Below, in pieces: positions 1-9,916 of a DNA stretch of 16,452 nt. The first letter of the stretch is position 1; the number at the start of each line of letters is the position of its first letter. The position numbers and the translations under genes were made by a program. The notes beneath the pieces were generated by a model, which was not told where the DNA came from, ran no database searches, and saw nothing but the letters and a program-made list of their open reading frames with translations. This stretch comes from Lewinellaceae bacterium (lineage in GTDB: Bacteria > Bacteroidota > Bacteroidia > Chitinophagales > Saprospiraceae): the NCBI GenBank assembly GCA_016710765.1, contig JADJUJ010000019.1:1-16452 (forward strand), in the 5' to 3' direction.

Positions 1-2870
1 CCCCTCAACCCCAATCGGATCACAACTCCCCCACCTCCCCAGCCACGGTGAGTAATATCTGGCCCCGTGATACGCCAGTCCGCTCTCCTCATCCCGCTCC
101 ATGCCTGTGTAGCGGTAGCGCTTGGCAATAGCCGTAAGAGAAGCATTGTGCGCCTGATAGGCCGTCGTGCCGTAGGGGTGGTATTCTTCGTAGGAGATCA
201 GGTCGCCTGCCGCATCGCACTCCAGGGCAACCGAGCCGAGGTGGTTGCCGTACTGGTACCTTTGTAATGATGAATGATGAATGATAAATGATGCATTTTC
301 CACGAGTTTGTCTTCTACGATCAGGATGCGTTGGTCGTCGGCAAAGAGGTGGTGGGTTTCGGTTTCTTCCTGCAATTGGTTGTTTACATAGCGGCGGTAC
401 AGCTCGTAGCCGCCGAGGTAAATACGTTCCCAATATTCATTGTTTTCGCGCCGGACTACCTTCCGGGTGCGCTGCTTACTGCCGTCGTACTGGTACCAGG
501 CCTCGCCGCCGCCGCCCAAGTCAAGCTGGTGGATCATGTCGCGGTAATCCCAAACCGGGCGGTATTCCAGCGGCGTATTGCTGAAGTTGAGCATATTGCC
601 GTGGGTGTCGTAATTATAGTCAACCTGGACATTTACACCTTGGTGGTCGGGTACTCAGCAAGCGGTTGCTCAGCGGGTCTGTCATATACTTTCGTGTCCA
701 GCCTGCACCTGTTGCGCCTGTCTCTGTCTTTACCTGGTGTCTCATTTCCACAAAATTGCCTGCGGGGTCGTAGGTATAGTACTGGGTGTATTTGCGCAGG
801 GCGTTATCACCGGGCTGGGGGATTTGACCGGTCAGGTTGGCGGGGTCGGGCCCAGGGCCGGAGAAAGTGCTATGCACATGCTCCCGCCCCTCAGCACGAA
901 TGAGGCGGTACAGGGCGTCGTATTCATAGGCGTTTAAGGGCTTCACCTGCTGGTTGGCAAAGAATACGGTATCCTGCGCCAGGTCTTCTATCTGGATAAT
1001 ATTGCCCACCGGACCGTAGGTATAGTTCAAATCCTGCAGGATATCCGATCCATTCTTAGCGGTAGTCAGCAGGCGCAGCAGCGGAAAGTCTCCGGATCGT
1101 AGTCGTAGCGGGTGCTGGTGCCGTTGCCGTAGCGGATACGGGTGCGCTGTCCCTTGGCATCGTATGCCATGTTTTCGATAGCATTAGGGGTATCTCCGCG
1201 CACGCTAAGGGTTTCGCTGCGCAGGGCGCCGCGTTGGTTGTATTGGGGTAGATATACAGCGGCGGGCGTTCCCTGCCGGTGCCAGTTGTGCATTTCGATG
1301 GGCCGGCTCAGGGCATCGTAGCGGGCGCTTTGCTCGAAGATTTCGGGCATCAGGGCGGGTGGCGTGTTCCAGTCTGGCAACGGATCGTCTTCCTCCAGCA
1401 GTTGGCGCGGTAGATTGCAGGGGGTTGCCTTTAAAATCCTTCTCCAGCACCCTGGTAATACCCTCTGGCCCGAGCGTCTGGATGGCTTGTCCGCGCAGGT
1501 TGTTGTCCTTGCCAGCATGGGGGTCGGCTCCGGCGTCGCCGTAGCTGATTTCACTGATCAGTGCCGGCCGCTACGCAGACACTGGACAACCATTGTTCCG
1601 GGTCGGGCGGCGCAATGGCGTCGTACTCGCGTACGGCATGTTATCCGTGACGGTACCTTCTCCGGGAAACCGATCGTTAAAATCCCAGGCATACATCGGC
1701 TGCCCGGTAACATCGGGTAGCATCCAGCGGTCGCCGGCTTCGTTGCTGTGCTGAAACAAGAGATTGCCGGCAATATCGTAGCAGGGCACGTAGCCCGTGG
1801 TGGCGCCCGGCTGGGTAATGTATTCCATCACGCGGTTGCCACGGGCATCCTCCAGCCAGAGGGGTTTGCTCTCGGCGTCGAGTTTGGTATAGGTCCGGTA
1901 TTTTTCTTCCACGACCAGAACTGCGTTGTCCTCTTTTTTGCGGAAGCGGTTGTGCGCCAGGGCCACCACTTCGCGGCCCAGGCTGTCGAGATGGGTCTCC
2001 GCAGGGTATTGGCGTGTATTTTGGGCTAAAAAGCCGCGCGCTTTTTTGGCATCTACTGGCGCATCGGCCGTTTCGTTCCAGTTCGGGTTTCCGCCCATCT
2101 CTGTAAACCACCGGCTTTCCAGCACCGTGTCGTTGGCATCGTAGCTTCGCACAAACCAGGGCGAAAATTCCACCCGCGCAAACGTGCCATCGGGCATTTC
2201 GGTGCGCACGGTACGGCCAGCGGCATCGTAATACAGGATGGCCGTGACGCCCTTTCTCCTGGGGTTCTTCAAAGCGGTGCTCGGGATTCCCATGAGCATC
2301 TTCGCTGAAATAAGGATCGTACTGTTTCACCGGATTGCCCTTGTTGTTCAGCACGGTACGGCCATTGGCAATCCATCGGAGCGGTCCGCCGGCCGGCCCG
2401 GGTTCAGCCTGGTTTTTGGTCACGATCAGGGCACCGCCGCCGTCGCTGTATTCGAAGGCCACTTGTAGCGGGCTTTCTTCGCCGGGGGCAAATCGGCCAC
2501 GTGTTTTTCCCGCAAAATGCCGGCAGCGCAGGCAGGATGCTGGTCGTTGCCGAAATAATATACGTGCCGGGCGCTGGCTTTGCCCAGCCAGGTACGGGCG
2601 GTGTTTTCGTTGTATTGGCCAGTAAAAAAAGCAACGAGTTCGGCCTCAGGTATTTCCAGCGGCACATCTGTCAACTGGTCGCCTTCGTTGCCTTTTCCTT
2701 TTGCCGCTACGGCAGCGGGCATACCGAGGATATCGAAGGCCACCTCCGACAGGTTGTCGTTGATGTCTTTCATTGCCAGGGGCGCCAGCACCCGGTAGTC
2801 GAAGTCCAGCACTTCCACGCGGTTCTGCACGGGGTCTTCACTGCTTTTGACATACAGGTCGTATGGGTCA
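1..2870 (-). pseudogene. RHS/YD-repeat (TcC-like) shell segment with many frameshifts, running off the left edge
   Basis: The best reading alternates frames but is recognisable throughout. Blocks include TAILYYDAAGRTVRTEMPDGTF, REYDA plus LRRPT, ISEISYGDAGADPH, NLRGQAIQTLGPEGI, RYDALSRPIEMHNW, YNQRGALRSETL, IRYGNGTSTRYDYDPETFR, LNYTYGPVGNI, YEYDALYRLIRAEGRE and YDTHGNM. It ends with GMERDEESGL, YHGARYYSPWLGRW and DPIG. The final 640 bases are open to the edge. These are the order and spacing of a TcC/RHS shell. Most breaks can be repaired by one base, often within a run of 2-4 identical bases. The density of breaks (about nine in 2.9 kb) is far higher than in the upstream 3.8 kb of the same gene. 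Decay of the shell or poor sequence in this part are both possible. Confidence 0.85.
267..294. repeat. Heptanucleotide tandem repeat, four copies, inside the RHS coding frame
   Basis: Four 7-bp units based on ATGATGA lie back to back; units 3 and 4 each differ at one base. On the coding (minus) strand they encode a short FIIHHSS peptide just before the conserved RYQYGNHLGS strand of the RHS core. Seven is not a multiple of three, so gaining or losing one unit would shift the frame ahead of the core and toxin tip. In this copy the frame on both sides is consistent. Confidence 0.8.
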
Positions 2871-5526
2871 AAATTCAAGCGTGGCGGTATTGCCGAAGGC
2901 ATCGGTATAACGCTCGGGCAGGTAAAAATGAGCGGGGGCATCATCATTAAACCCGGCAATACCGGAGCGGATCCACCAGACGCCCGGTTCGGCAGGAAAG
3001 GAATGGTAGCCGCCTTTCTCCAACACCCGTTGAAGCATTTCGGGATAGGTTTCGGTGTCTTTCTGGAGTTCCGGGAGCTTCGTACCCAAAATGGCGGTCA
3101 GCAGGTCTTCGGTCAGGGCTATTTTATACGTTTCGTAAGGCAGGCCCAGTCGGTTGAGTTGGCCAAACGGCAACGGCGCGTGCAGGTCATCGGCAAAGTA
3201 CAACATGCGTACCTGCTCCACCAGGCGCCTGGTGGCCGTATGCTGCGCGGGTGTCTGGTGGTAATCGATTTCTGCCACCGCAGTACCGGCAGTTTGGATG
3301 GTTTCGCTCAGGCGGAAATTTTTCCAATAGGCAAGGTCGAAATAATGGCCGCCGACATTGGGCGTAAATCCGCTGAGTTCGTACGTCTTTACTTCGCAGG
3401 GGACGCGCAAACGGTAGTCCGATGCCGTGACAACATCGTTGGTGTATTGGTTTTCCGCGTAAGCGATGTGCAGTTCGCGCTGTACGCTTTGGATAAGCGC
3501 TTCGGTGCCATCGGGCAATAAGGGGTCGTTGAGCGTCACATCCTGCCAGCGTGGGTAGGCTATAGCGAGGGTTTGCAGGGGCTGACCGTATTCGTCGCTG
3601 CGCAGGTTGATAGAATGGGCAATGCGCGGATCGACCGCTTCGGCGGCTTGTCCGTTTTGCAGCGGTAGTTCGTAGTTGTAGGTAACCGCTTCGCTTTCCG
3701 TCACCATAAACACTGCATACCGGTTATCCTTTTGGGGTTGTATGCGCTGAATATGGCAATTGTGGAAGGCTGCCGAAAAGAACTTCACCCGTTGTTCGGT
3801 CACGTGTCCGGTGTTGTCCACGGCGAGTTCATAGGTCTCCGTGCGCAGGGGCATGCCCTTGCAGGCGCGCAGGGCTTCGCGGTATTCTGCGGCGCTGAGG
3901 CCCTGGGCTATCAGGTCGGGCTCTGGCAGTTCGTTTTCATAAAATCCATTGCCATTGGGCCGGAAATACTCCTTTGCAAACTGGTTCAGAGTCCGGTCTT
4001 TACCCATAAAAGCGCCGGTGTGCATCCAGGTAATGGTTTTTACCGGAGGCTGGTACAGGGTTTTATCCTGGGTGATATAGGGGCTTTCGGCATTGCCATC
4101 GGCAAAGGTTCCGAAGTCTTCGATGTCCGTTTGCTCCACCCGGCCGAAGCCGCGGAATTCGCGCTCGGCATGGTCGTAGTAGCCGTGGTGGTAGCTGTAT
4201 TGGTTGGAAAAACGGGTGTTGCGCCACTTGTCGGTTACCGTCACGGCGCTCACCACCTGCACCGGGAAGGGCAGTTTGGTGATCCAGGGCTTGCCGGCTT
4301 TTTTGTCTTCCAGGTAGAAGTGGGTGGAGCTTTTATAAGCCCAGCGCGTCTCGGCGCCGAAGTTGTTTTTATAAAAATTCAGCACGTGCGGTTTTTGGCC
4401 GTTCATCAGGTCGATGTAGCGCAGCGGCTCCCCGGCATTGCCCGGCAGCGGCGAGGACCAAACGATGCAGGACGTGCCGTTGCCCAACAGGTCGGTCACG
4501 CGGATGTCGTTGGGCCGGGCTGTTTCAAAAAACGGGTCGATGTCGCAAGGCGCGCTCCAGGCGTTGCCGCTGACGTTGAGCCAGGCGCGGAACTGGTTTT
4601 TGCCCAGGTAAATGATATCGGTGGCTCCAGTGCCGCTCACGTCGGCGAGTTGGAGGTAGCTGGGGTCAAATTGGTCGGAGGAATCGAACCAGGGACTGTT
4701 GTTCATGGTCACCTTGGCGCCGAAGCGGCCGTAGCCGAGGTTGGGCCAGTAGCACACTTCGCCGTTGCGGATGCGCGCGATATCGGTCAGGCCGTCGCCG
4801 CTCATGTCGGCCAGAAAGATGGTCTGGATGCTATCGGCAAAAACAATGGCCGGGCCCTGTTCCTCATCGAAGGGTTTGGTCGTCCGTTCCGCCGCCTCGT
4901 AGCCCCGGACTCCGGCGGCGGGGTACCAGGTAAACACGTTTTCTTCCGTAATGACAATTTCCGGCTGCCCGTCGCCGTCGAGGTCGAACAGGCGGGTATT
5001 CGGGTCGCGGAGGTCCACGTTGGGGATTTGCTCGAAAGCCCGGAAGCGTTCCCAGATTTCCGGTGCACCGGCATCCCGGTCTTCCCGCAGCTCAAAATAC
5101 CCGTTCAGGCCCGGGCTGTTCACCACCAGCTGCCGGCGGCTATCGGCTTCGAGGTCTTGCAATTGCAGGACGCCATTGGAAAAACCCATCAAAGAGGGTT
5201 TCTCCAGCACCGGTTTAGCGACGGTAAACTGCCCATTACCGAGGTTTTCTTTGTAGTACCAACCTTCGCTCTGCTCGGCCAGAATTCCGGCAATGCCTTC
5301 GTTGTAAAGGTCGACCCACTGATAGCCGGAACTGAGCCCGGCCGGGGCGTTGATGACGTCCTCCGGGGCTACACTCGCGGTGTCCGTTTTCCACTGCAAC
5401 TCCTGATAGCCAAATTCTACCGGCGGCAGCCCGCGGTATTGGTAGGTAGTCCCGTCTTTACGCACATAGGCCCGTTGGGTGGCGGCCACCAAATAGGTAA
5501 CTTCCATCTTTTTACCCTGTTCAGGG
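2868..5526 (-). CDS. Central part of the TcB-TcC-like protein: VCBS propeller and TcB middle domains
   Basis: About 885 codons are open without interruption, the longest clean coding stretch in the window. Near its start it has repeated calcium-binding-like units, for example LFDLDGDGQPEIVI, LADMSGDGLTDIARI, LADVSGTGATDIIYL and VTDLLGNGTSCIVW, each followed by W/Y-rich strands. These are VCBS/FG-GAP propeller blades as found in TcB. Next comes the TcB mid-region, with an FGAETRWAYKSSTHFYLED segment and a YSYHHGYYDHAEREFRGFG block that is nearly diagnostic of SpvB/TcB proteins. The C-terminal third moves into RHS-type strands (YLPERYTDAFGNT). The frame ends at TTT-TGA; dropping one T of the T4 run at 2870-2873 continues it as LEFDPYDLYV in the next segment. 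Antisense frames are also long here because the codons are GC-rich, but they show no protein-family features. Confidence 0.9.
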
Positions 5527-6695
5527 GCCGGATTGCAACGACCAGTCGCGGTACTGCAAATCCAGCGAGCGCACCAGACAAGGCGTGCTGCCCAGTTCGG
5601 CAAAATGGTGAAACATCAGCACCCGGTGGCACAGGCGCGCCGTGCGAATGTCAAATCCGGCGCGATAGGTGGAAAAAGCGTCGTGGCGGGTGGTCCAGGT
5701 ATTGATCTCGTTGTGGTGTACGGTGTTTTGTCCCTGTGCAGCAGTAGCCGCGGCGCCGTGTTCGCCGTAGTCCAGCACCATTTCCATCAGGAAATCGCCC
5801 GCTGCGGGGTTCGGCGTATGGTAATTGTTATCTGCCTGGCTCAGATCGGGTAAAAACGGTTGGCGGTTGGTGTAAAACACCCGTTTCAGGTACCGGTTGG
5901 TGAAGCGCAGTGCACCATCCGGGGCAAAGCGGTTGGCATCGTGCAGGTCCTGGCCGTAACCCTGTCCGTCTTCCGCTTTGAATTGATACAGCACACAGTT
6001 GCCCTTGTCGTCAAAACTCAGTTCCGGCAGCCATTGAAAAATGCGGGAAGGGTCGGCCGGGTCGGCGATGCGATACTCGGGGCTTTTGCCAAAAAAGGTA
6101 ACGGTGTTGTCGCGGGTGGTTACTTTCCACCAAACGCCGTGTACCGGGTGCGTTATTTTTTCTATCCTCGAAAACCCACCTTCGATGCGCGGGCGGTAGC
6201 GGCGGATATGGTAGCCAGCAGTATTAAATTCGTCTTTCACCCAGTTTCCGGCAGCATCTTTTTGAAGCAAGGGCACCAGGTCTTCCACGCCGGAAAACAT
6301 AAAGATGTCGCTTTCGTCGACGTCGAGGTAGCGGGGTAGCCGTTTGTCTGTTTTCCGTTGAATGGCTGGAAAACCCAGGTCCCAACCCAGGCCAAACAAG
6401 CCATTGCCGCCGCCCGAGTTGTAGCCCAGCGCCAGCGCCGGCATAAAGCCGTTGCGTCCGGGAGAAAAAGGCAGGGGCAGGCTCAGCGAAGCGGTGCCAT
6501 TGGCGCTGTTTACGGCAAATTTTTCATCGATGCCTTTGATCGCGCCACCGCCTTTGGGCAGGGAGAGCGCTGGCGCCTGGAGGAAAAAATCAGAGGCGCC
6601 GGAAGCACCGTCGGGTGCATGTTGGGCAGCCTGTCCGGAGCTTGATTCCTGGCTCCGGCCTATTGGTTTTTTTGAGGATGGGGTGCAGAATGCAT
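5521..6695 (-). CDS. SpvB-domain N-terminal part of the TcB-TcC-like protein
   Basis: This frame carries the classic SpvB opening: a PALSLPKGGGAI stretch about 30-40 residues in, then the LSLPLPFSPGRNGF and GNGLFGLGW blocks, then KTDKRLPRY. It continues with FMFSGVEDLVPL and a WKVTTRDN-type segment typical of the SpvB fold. In Tc toxins this domain forms part of the TcB half of the shell. The frame ends in a TGA directly after a CCC codon at 5521-5529. Deleting one C from the C4 run (5524-5527 on the plus strand) joins it to the next segment as SGPEQGKKMEV, which is exactly where homologues continue. The frame is open upstream of 6444 to about 6711 but has no ATG there, so the real start is probably the out-of-frame ATG at 6695. 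Confidence 0.85.
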
Positions 6696-6810
6696 AAAAA
6701 ACAGGGTTCGCTTAATTTGGCTTTATGGGCAATAAAAAATTTTATTTTGATCAAACCACAATGCAAAGTTGTCCTTTACTCCCCCTTTCTCATTGTAAAA
6801 AACCGAACTC

Positions 6811-7677
6811 CTACCTCCTATTCCCAATCAAACTGCTCAAACCCACTTTATCCTGCATCAATCCGGTTTCCGTATCGCTGTACTGCGAAAAATGCAGCGC
6901 CGGTGGACTGCCGGAGAAGTGTTTGAAATCCCGAATCAGGTGGGATTGGTCAGTGTAATTAAACCGGGCCACAATTTCCATCCAGGAGATATTCGGATGG
7001 TGCAACCAATAGTTGGCAGCATTGCGGTGTCGGATGAGCCGCAGCCAGTTTTTGGGTGCCAGGCCGGTTTGGGCGGCACATTGCTTTTCCAGCCAGCGTT
7101 CGGTACATTTGAATTTGCGGGTCGGGCCGTGTACGGGAAGCAGGGTTGGACTTCGGAACATATAGTTCAACACTGGTGTGAAATCGCCCGTTCCGATTTT
7201 TGCATTTTGCTCGAAATAGCTAAACAACGTACGCTGAATCAGATCGACAGCCCTTGCCGGGTCGCTCGTTGCCCAGAGCTGCTCCTGCAAAGCATCAAAA
7301 TACCGGTAGAGATGGAGGTCATCAAGAGTGGCTACTGTATTGGACAGCCCCTGCACGTTGCTCCGGGTGAAATGGTAAGCGGCTGTCGGTTTCAGCATTA
7401 CCATTACGAAGTTGACAGCGCCCATAAAATCGGTTTGACAAAATACATTGCTCGTGTAGAGTAAAGCCGGCTCATCCATCACCTGTTTAGGGTAGGTGCC
7501 TCCGGCATGTCCATGCCGGATACCCGTCCGAGGTGGACTTTTGAACGGAAAAACCAGCATCGGCACGCCGCGCGCACTGAGCGTTTGCTGGGACTCCGAC
7601 TCGAAGTAAAAGGACATCACGAGGAAGCCTTCAATAAAAGGCAAAAGTGCAGGATGAGGGGAGAAATGTTGAACCAT
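6811..7677 (-). CDS. AraC-family transcriptional regulator
   Basis: The gene is intact, with 288 codons. The C-terminal part (about residues 190-270) is a double helix-turn-helix of AraC type. It starts at CTERWLEKQCAAQTGLAPK, contains RLIRHRNAANYWL between the two HTH motifs, and ends with the second HTH, VARFNYTDQSHLIRDFKHFSG, which carries the usual AraC-family YxDQSHLxRxF signature. The N-terminal part (about residues 1-150) resembles the DUF6597 sensor-type domain common with this HTH in Bacteroidota (PHPALLPFIEGF opening, RGVPMLVFPF). The start is the ATG at 7677. The gene lies 115 bp upstream of the toxin gene and on the same strand, so it could be co-transcribed with or control that gene; this is inferred from position only. 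No ligand can be predicted. Confidence 0.92.
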   Translation of the reverse strand: MVQHFSPHPALLPFIEGFLVMSFYFESESQQTLSARGVPMLVFPFKSPPRTGIRHGHAGGTYPKQVMDEPALLYTSNVFCQTDFMGAVNFVMVMLKPTAAYHFTRSNVQGLSNTVATLDDLHLYRYFDALQEQLWATSDPARAVDLIQRTLFSYFEQNAKIGTGDFTPVLNYMFRSPTLLPVHGPTRKFKCTERWLEKQCAAQTGLAPKNWLRLIRHRNAANYWLHHPNISWMEIVARFNYTDQSHLIRDFKHFSGSPPALHFSQYSDTETGLMQDKVGLSSLIGNRR

Positions 7678-8558
7678 TATCGTATTATAAATAAGAGTTG
7701 ATAACCTGCTTTTTCATGAATTTCCCAAGCCGCTCAATAAGGTTTAAATTAGGGAAAAACCTCAAGGCTGTTCCTGGATGACGAATTACGCTTCAATAAC
7801 GTTTGATTTATAGTAAGCAGTATTAGCACAAAAATGAATAATCTGCTTCACTGGATGCTTCTCTTCAACCTGCTCCCAAACTATACCTACACTCAAACCG
7901 GAGTGGTTTTTCTTCAGTATAAAATTAAGAGATTTTGGGAAAAATTTAACTTAACGGCATGGAATTCCGTTTTGCTGACGATGAGCAACAAGAACTTCGA
8001 AAAATACAGCGGAAGTTCAGGCCGAACCCCGTCGGTGCGACTCTTCCGGCAGCACCGACTTTGAAATCCAGCAGACACGGCCAACTTCGTGAATACATCA
8101 TCCCGAGGCGGTAAGCCCAGGGCTGCTATGTCTTAAAGATAGGGAAATGGCTTGAAAAGCCTTATAGCCGGCCATCACATCTGAAAAAACGGCTGGCAAT
8201 AATAAAAAGAGGACGAAAACTCAGGCGTATTAATCGACAATGTGTAAATTAGGCCAGGATGAAATCCCGACCGGAGGAATAGCCTTTCCTGGTTGCTACT
8301 GGGAAGATTTTGCTCCCGGCGCCGGGATCGTTCAACTGAAAAGTCTACGCCCGGTATGGCGCAGACTTTTCTTTGAGTCGGTGGCAAGCAAGACAAAATA
8401 GAAACCTGAATTTTTGAAAAACTCATTCTACATAGATCTAAAAAATCACTTAAATTATTTCAAAAATATCAAATCAGAAGTCAACTTTCATCGGGTCATT
8501 GATCCTTTTTAGCAGGTGTTCAGTAATATATTTTCAATGCAGTTAAAATATAAAAACC
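7678..8558. other. Intergenic region, no confident gene; two short open frames and two hairpins
   Basis: I find no recognisable gene in these 880 bases. Two short plus-strand frames look somewhat protein-like but match nothing I know. The first is 51 codons at 7959-8114, from ATG, starting MEFRFADDEQQELRKIQRKF; it stays open past its stop for about 48 further basic codons. The second is 53 codons at 8240-8401, from ATG, with GGIAFPGCYWEDFAPGAG. They may be remnants of one broken gene. Two strong inverted repeats are present: an 8-bp stem at 8031-8038/8052-8059 and a longer hairpin at 8338-8371. A perfect 12-bp palindrome (CCCGGCGCCGGG) lies at 8315-8326. Upstream elements of the flanking divergent genes must lie in this stretch, but I could not place a convincing promoter. 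Confidence 0.5.
8338..8371 (+). terminator. Hairpin, possible terminator
   Basis: A 9-bp stem (GAAAAGTCT paired with AGACTTTTC) is followed inward by one mismatch, a 4-bp CGCC/GGCG stem and a 6-base loop. The plus strand continues CTTTG, so the U tract is short, and the stem is nearly symmetric and could act in either direction. It overlaps the 53-codon open frame at 8240-8401, which argues against that frame being a gene if the hairpin is a terminator. Confidence 0.35.
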
Positions 8559-9793
8559 ATGAAAATATTTGATCGATTTTTATTATTTATTTTTGCTTTT
8601 TCAGCATTCGCTAATATTCAAAAACCGCAATGCCAAACTAATCCAAATAGTTTTACGTTTGAAGTTTGTGATGTTAAAAAAGCGTCTAAACCACTCAATG
8701 AAATTAGTGCTGAGGAGCTTACCTTAGACTATGCTCAAAGAGCAGCAGGGGGAATAACCAAGATTTGGAAGTACTTTGTTCTTCTGTAGAAAGTCAAAAG
8801 TTAGTTCCTACTGAATCAAATGCCTTTGTTCAAGCGGTTTATCATTCATATGCAACACACCGCCCACTTGTTATCTCTCCTGATATGATTTGGTTATTGA
8901 TTGTTCAAGGGTTTTCCATTCACGTACAAGCGCATTCAGAAGAGCTGCGATCTATTTTTGTAGATCATGAAGGACAAATTAATTTGGATGTTAAACGGGA
9001 TTCTTATCATCCTGGAAACCGAGACTATTGGGAAGGTATCTTTCCCGATTTTTCTAAGCAAATTGAAACGAATACCAAAGAAGAAGTGTGGTCTTTTGCA
9101 GTGCCGGAATTCTCAACAACGACTTTAGTAGAAAAAGCAGCTTTTGAAATTGCATTAATGGATGTAATGAGTCCTTTTTTCCAATATTCAATGACTATTA
9201 TCTGTGGCATACCTGAAATATCAGTAGAAGGAACGCCGGAAGACTGGGCAAAAATTAAGGTGCGAGTAAACCAACTTGAAAAGTACGATATGGATTGGTG
9301 GACAGATGATCTAAAAAAGATCATTGATGAATTCGAGAAAGCATCACAAGGCAAAATCAACAAGCTATTTTGGAGAAATATTTTTAACGAAATAGACTAT
9401 ACGGTAGACGTAGGATGTGGAACTGATACTAAAAACTATATCTCAGGTTGGGTATTAAATTTTTTCCCTTACCTGAAAAATGGCTACGACGAAAAAGGAG
9501 AAGTTGCCTATATTCAGAATCCTTTATTTAAGGAAAAAGATGGAAAGGTAGAAACATACGCGTCATTGAAGTTGACAGTAAACCAACTGCCTGGTGGATT
9601 TTCGAAAGCTAAAGTGATTTTAAATGATAATGGAAGTTTTACGACTTTAAACTTTAATGCTGGTTTCGTAGGTATTCAGCAAGACAAGGAAACAATGGCT
9701 TTGCGGCCTAATATACAATGGTTCATTTCGGATTTGAATATAAAACCAACTCAAAAAGAATTGAATATTTATAATGACTACTGGAATCAATAA
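8559..9793 (+). CDS. DUF4419 domain protein with signal peptide (one frameshift)
   Basis: Joined across one indel this gives about 411 residues. The start is the ATG at 8559, followed by a typical export signal (KIFDRF, then about 12 hydrophobic residues, then a CQTN region near residue 26), so the product is probably exported. From about residue 75 the sequence follows DUF4419 closely: SNAFVQAVYHSYATHRPLV, SPDMIWLLIVQGF, HVQAHSEELRSIFVDHEG, then later IPEISVEGTPEDW and the GWVLNFFPYL block. DUF4419 proteins occur in bacteria and fungi and have no established biochemical role. The frame breaks in the G5 run at 8748-8752; adding one G joins RAAGG to NNQDLEVLCSSVESQ, the expected continuation. 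The gene is AT-rich compared with the toxin gene to its left and is followed 63 bp later by an IS903-type element. It has no attC-like site after it, so I do not place it in the cassette array. Confidence 0.85.
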
Positions 9794-9856
9794 AATTTAA
9801 TTACTGAGAATAAAAATTGTAGAACTGAAAAAAATATTTGATTCTCTGTGTTAAAA

Positions 9857-9874
9857 GGCTTTGTTGCATGAATG
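9857..9874 (+). repeat. Left terminal inverted repeat of the IS903-type element
   Basis: It reads GGCTTTGTTGCATGAATG and matches the reverse complement of the right end at 16 of the first 17 positions. Confidence 0.85.
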
Positions 9875-9916
9875 ATTTTCAAAAGAGGCCAAAATAGCCC
9901 CAAATTAAAGGTTCAA

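Larger units (their letters stand above)
1..6695 (-). pseudogene. TcB-TcC-like toxin complex / SpvB-RHS fusion protein, frameshifted and cut by the left edge
   Basis: This is one very large gene read in pieces. Joined across about twelve one-base indels it gives roughly 2230 residues before the window ends. Domain order is SpvB (PF03534-like), VCBS/FG-GAP-like propeller, TcB middle domains, long RHS/YD-repeat shell, then the RHS core motif ending in a DPIG signature at about positions 10-20. That order matches fused TcB-TcC proteins, whose hollow shell holds a variable C-terminal toxin released by self-cleavage after the core; the tip lies off the left edge. The likely start is the ATG at 6693-6695, which needs one extra A in the A7 run at 6667-6673 to join the SpvB frame; the first Met already in frame is at 6444. 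Other breaks lie near 5524-5527, 2870-2873, 2460-2465, 2250-2252, several between 1570 and 1650, 1406-1410, 1078-1082 and 649-651. No TcA gene is visible. Family assignment is secure; whether the gene is intact in the cell is open. Confidence 0.9.

Noticed and set aside
3732..5705. A 657-codon open frame on the plus strand opposite the toxin gene
   Set aside because: It is antisense to a well-supported TcB region; it arises from GC-rich codons, is low in recognisable motifs and rich in Val/Gly/Ala, and matches no family.
8031..8059. Hairpin with an 8-bp perfect stem as another attC site
   Set aside because: It lacks AAC/GTT outer cores and the two-part stem; it may be a simple terminator or chance palindrome.
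7834..8064. 76-codon plus-strand frame starting MNNLLHWMLLFNLL
   Set aside because: It overlaps the hairpin region, has no recognisable motif and no convincing promoter or coding pattern.
9794..9860. Possible attC site after the DUF4419 gene (GTTAAAA at 9850-9856 resembles an R' core)
   Set aside because: No RYYYAAC partner and no inverted arms lie within 150 bp upstream, so DUF4419 was not counted as a cassette.
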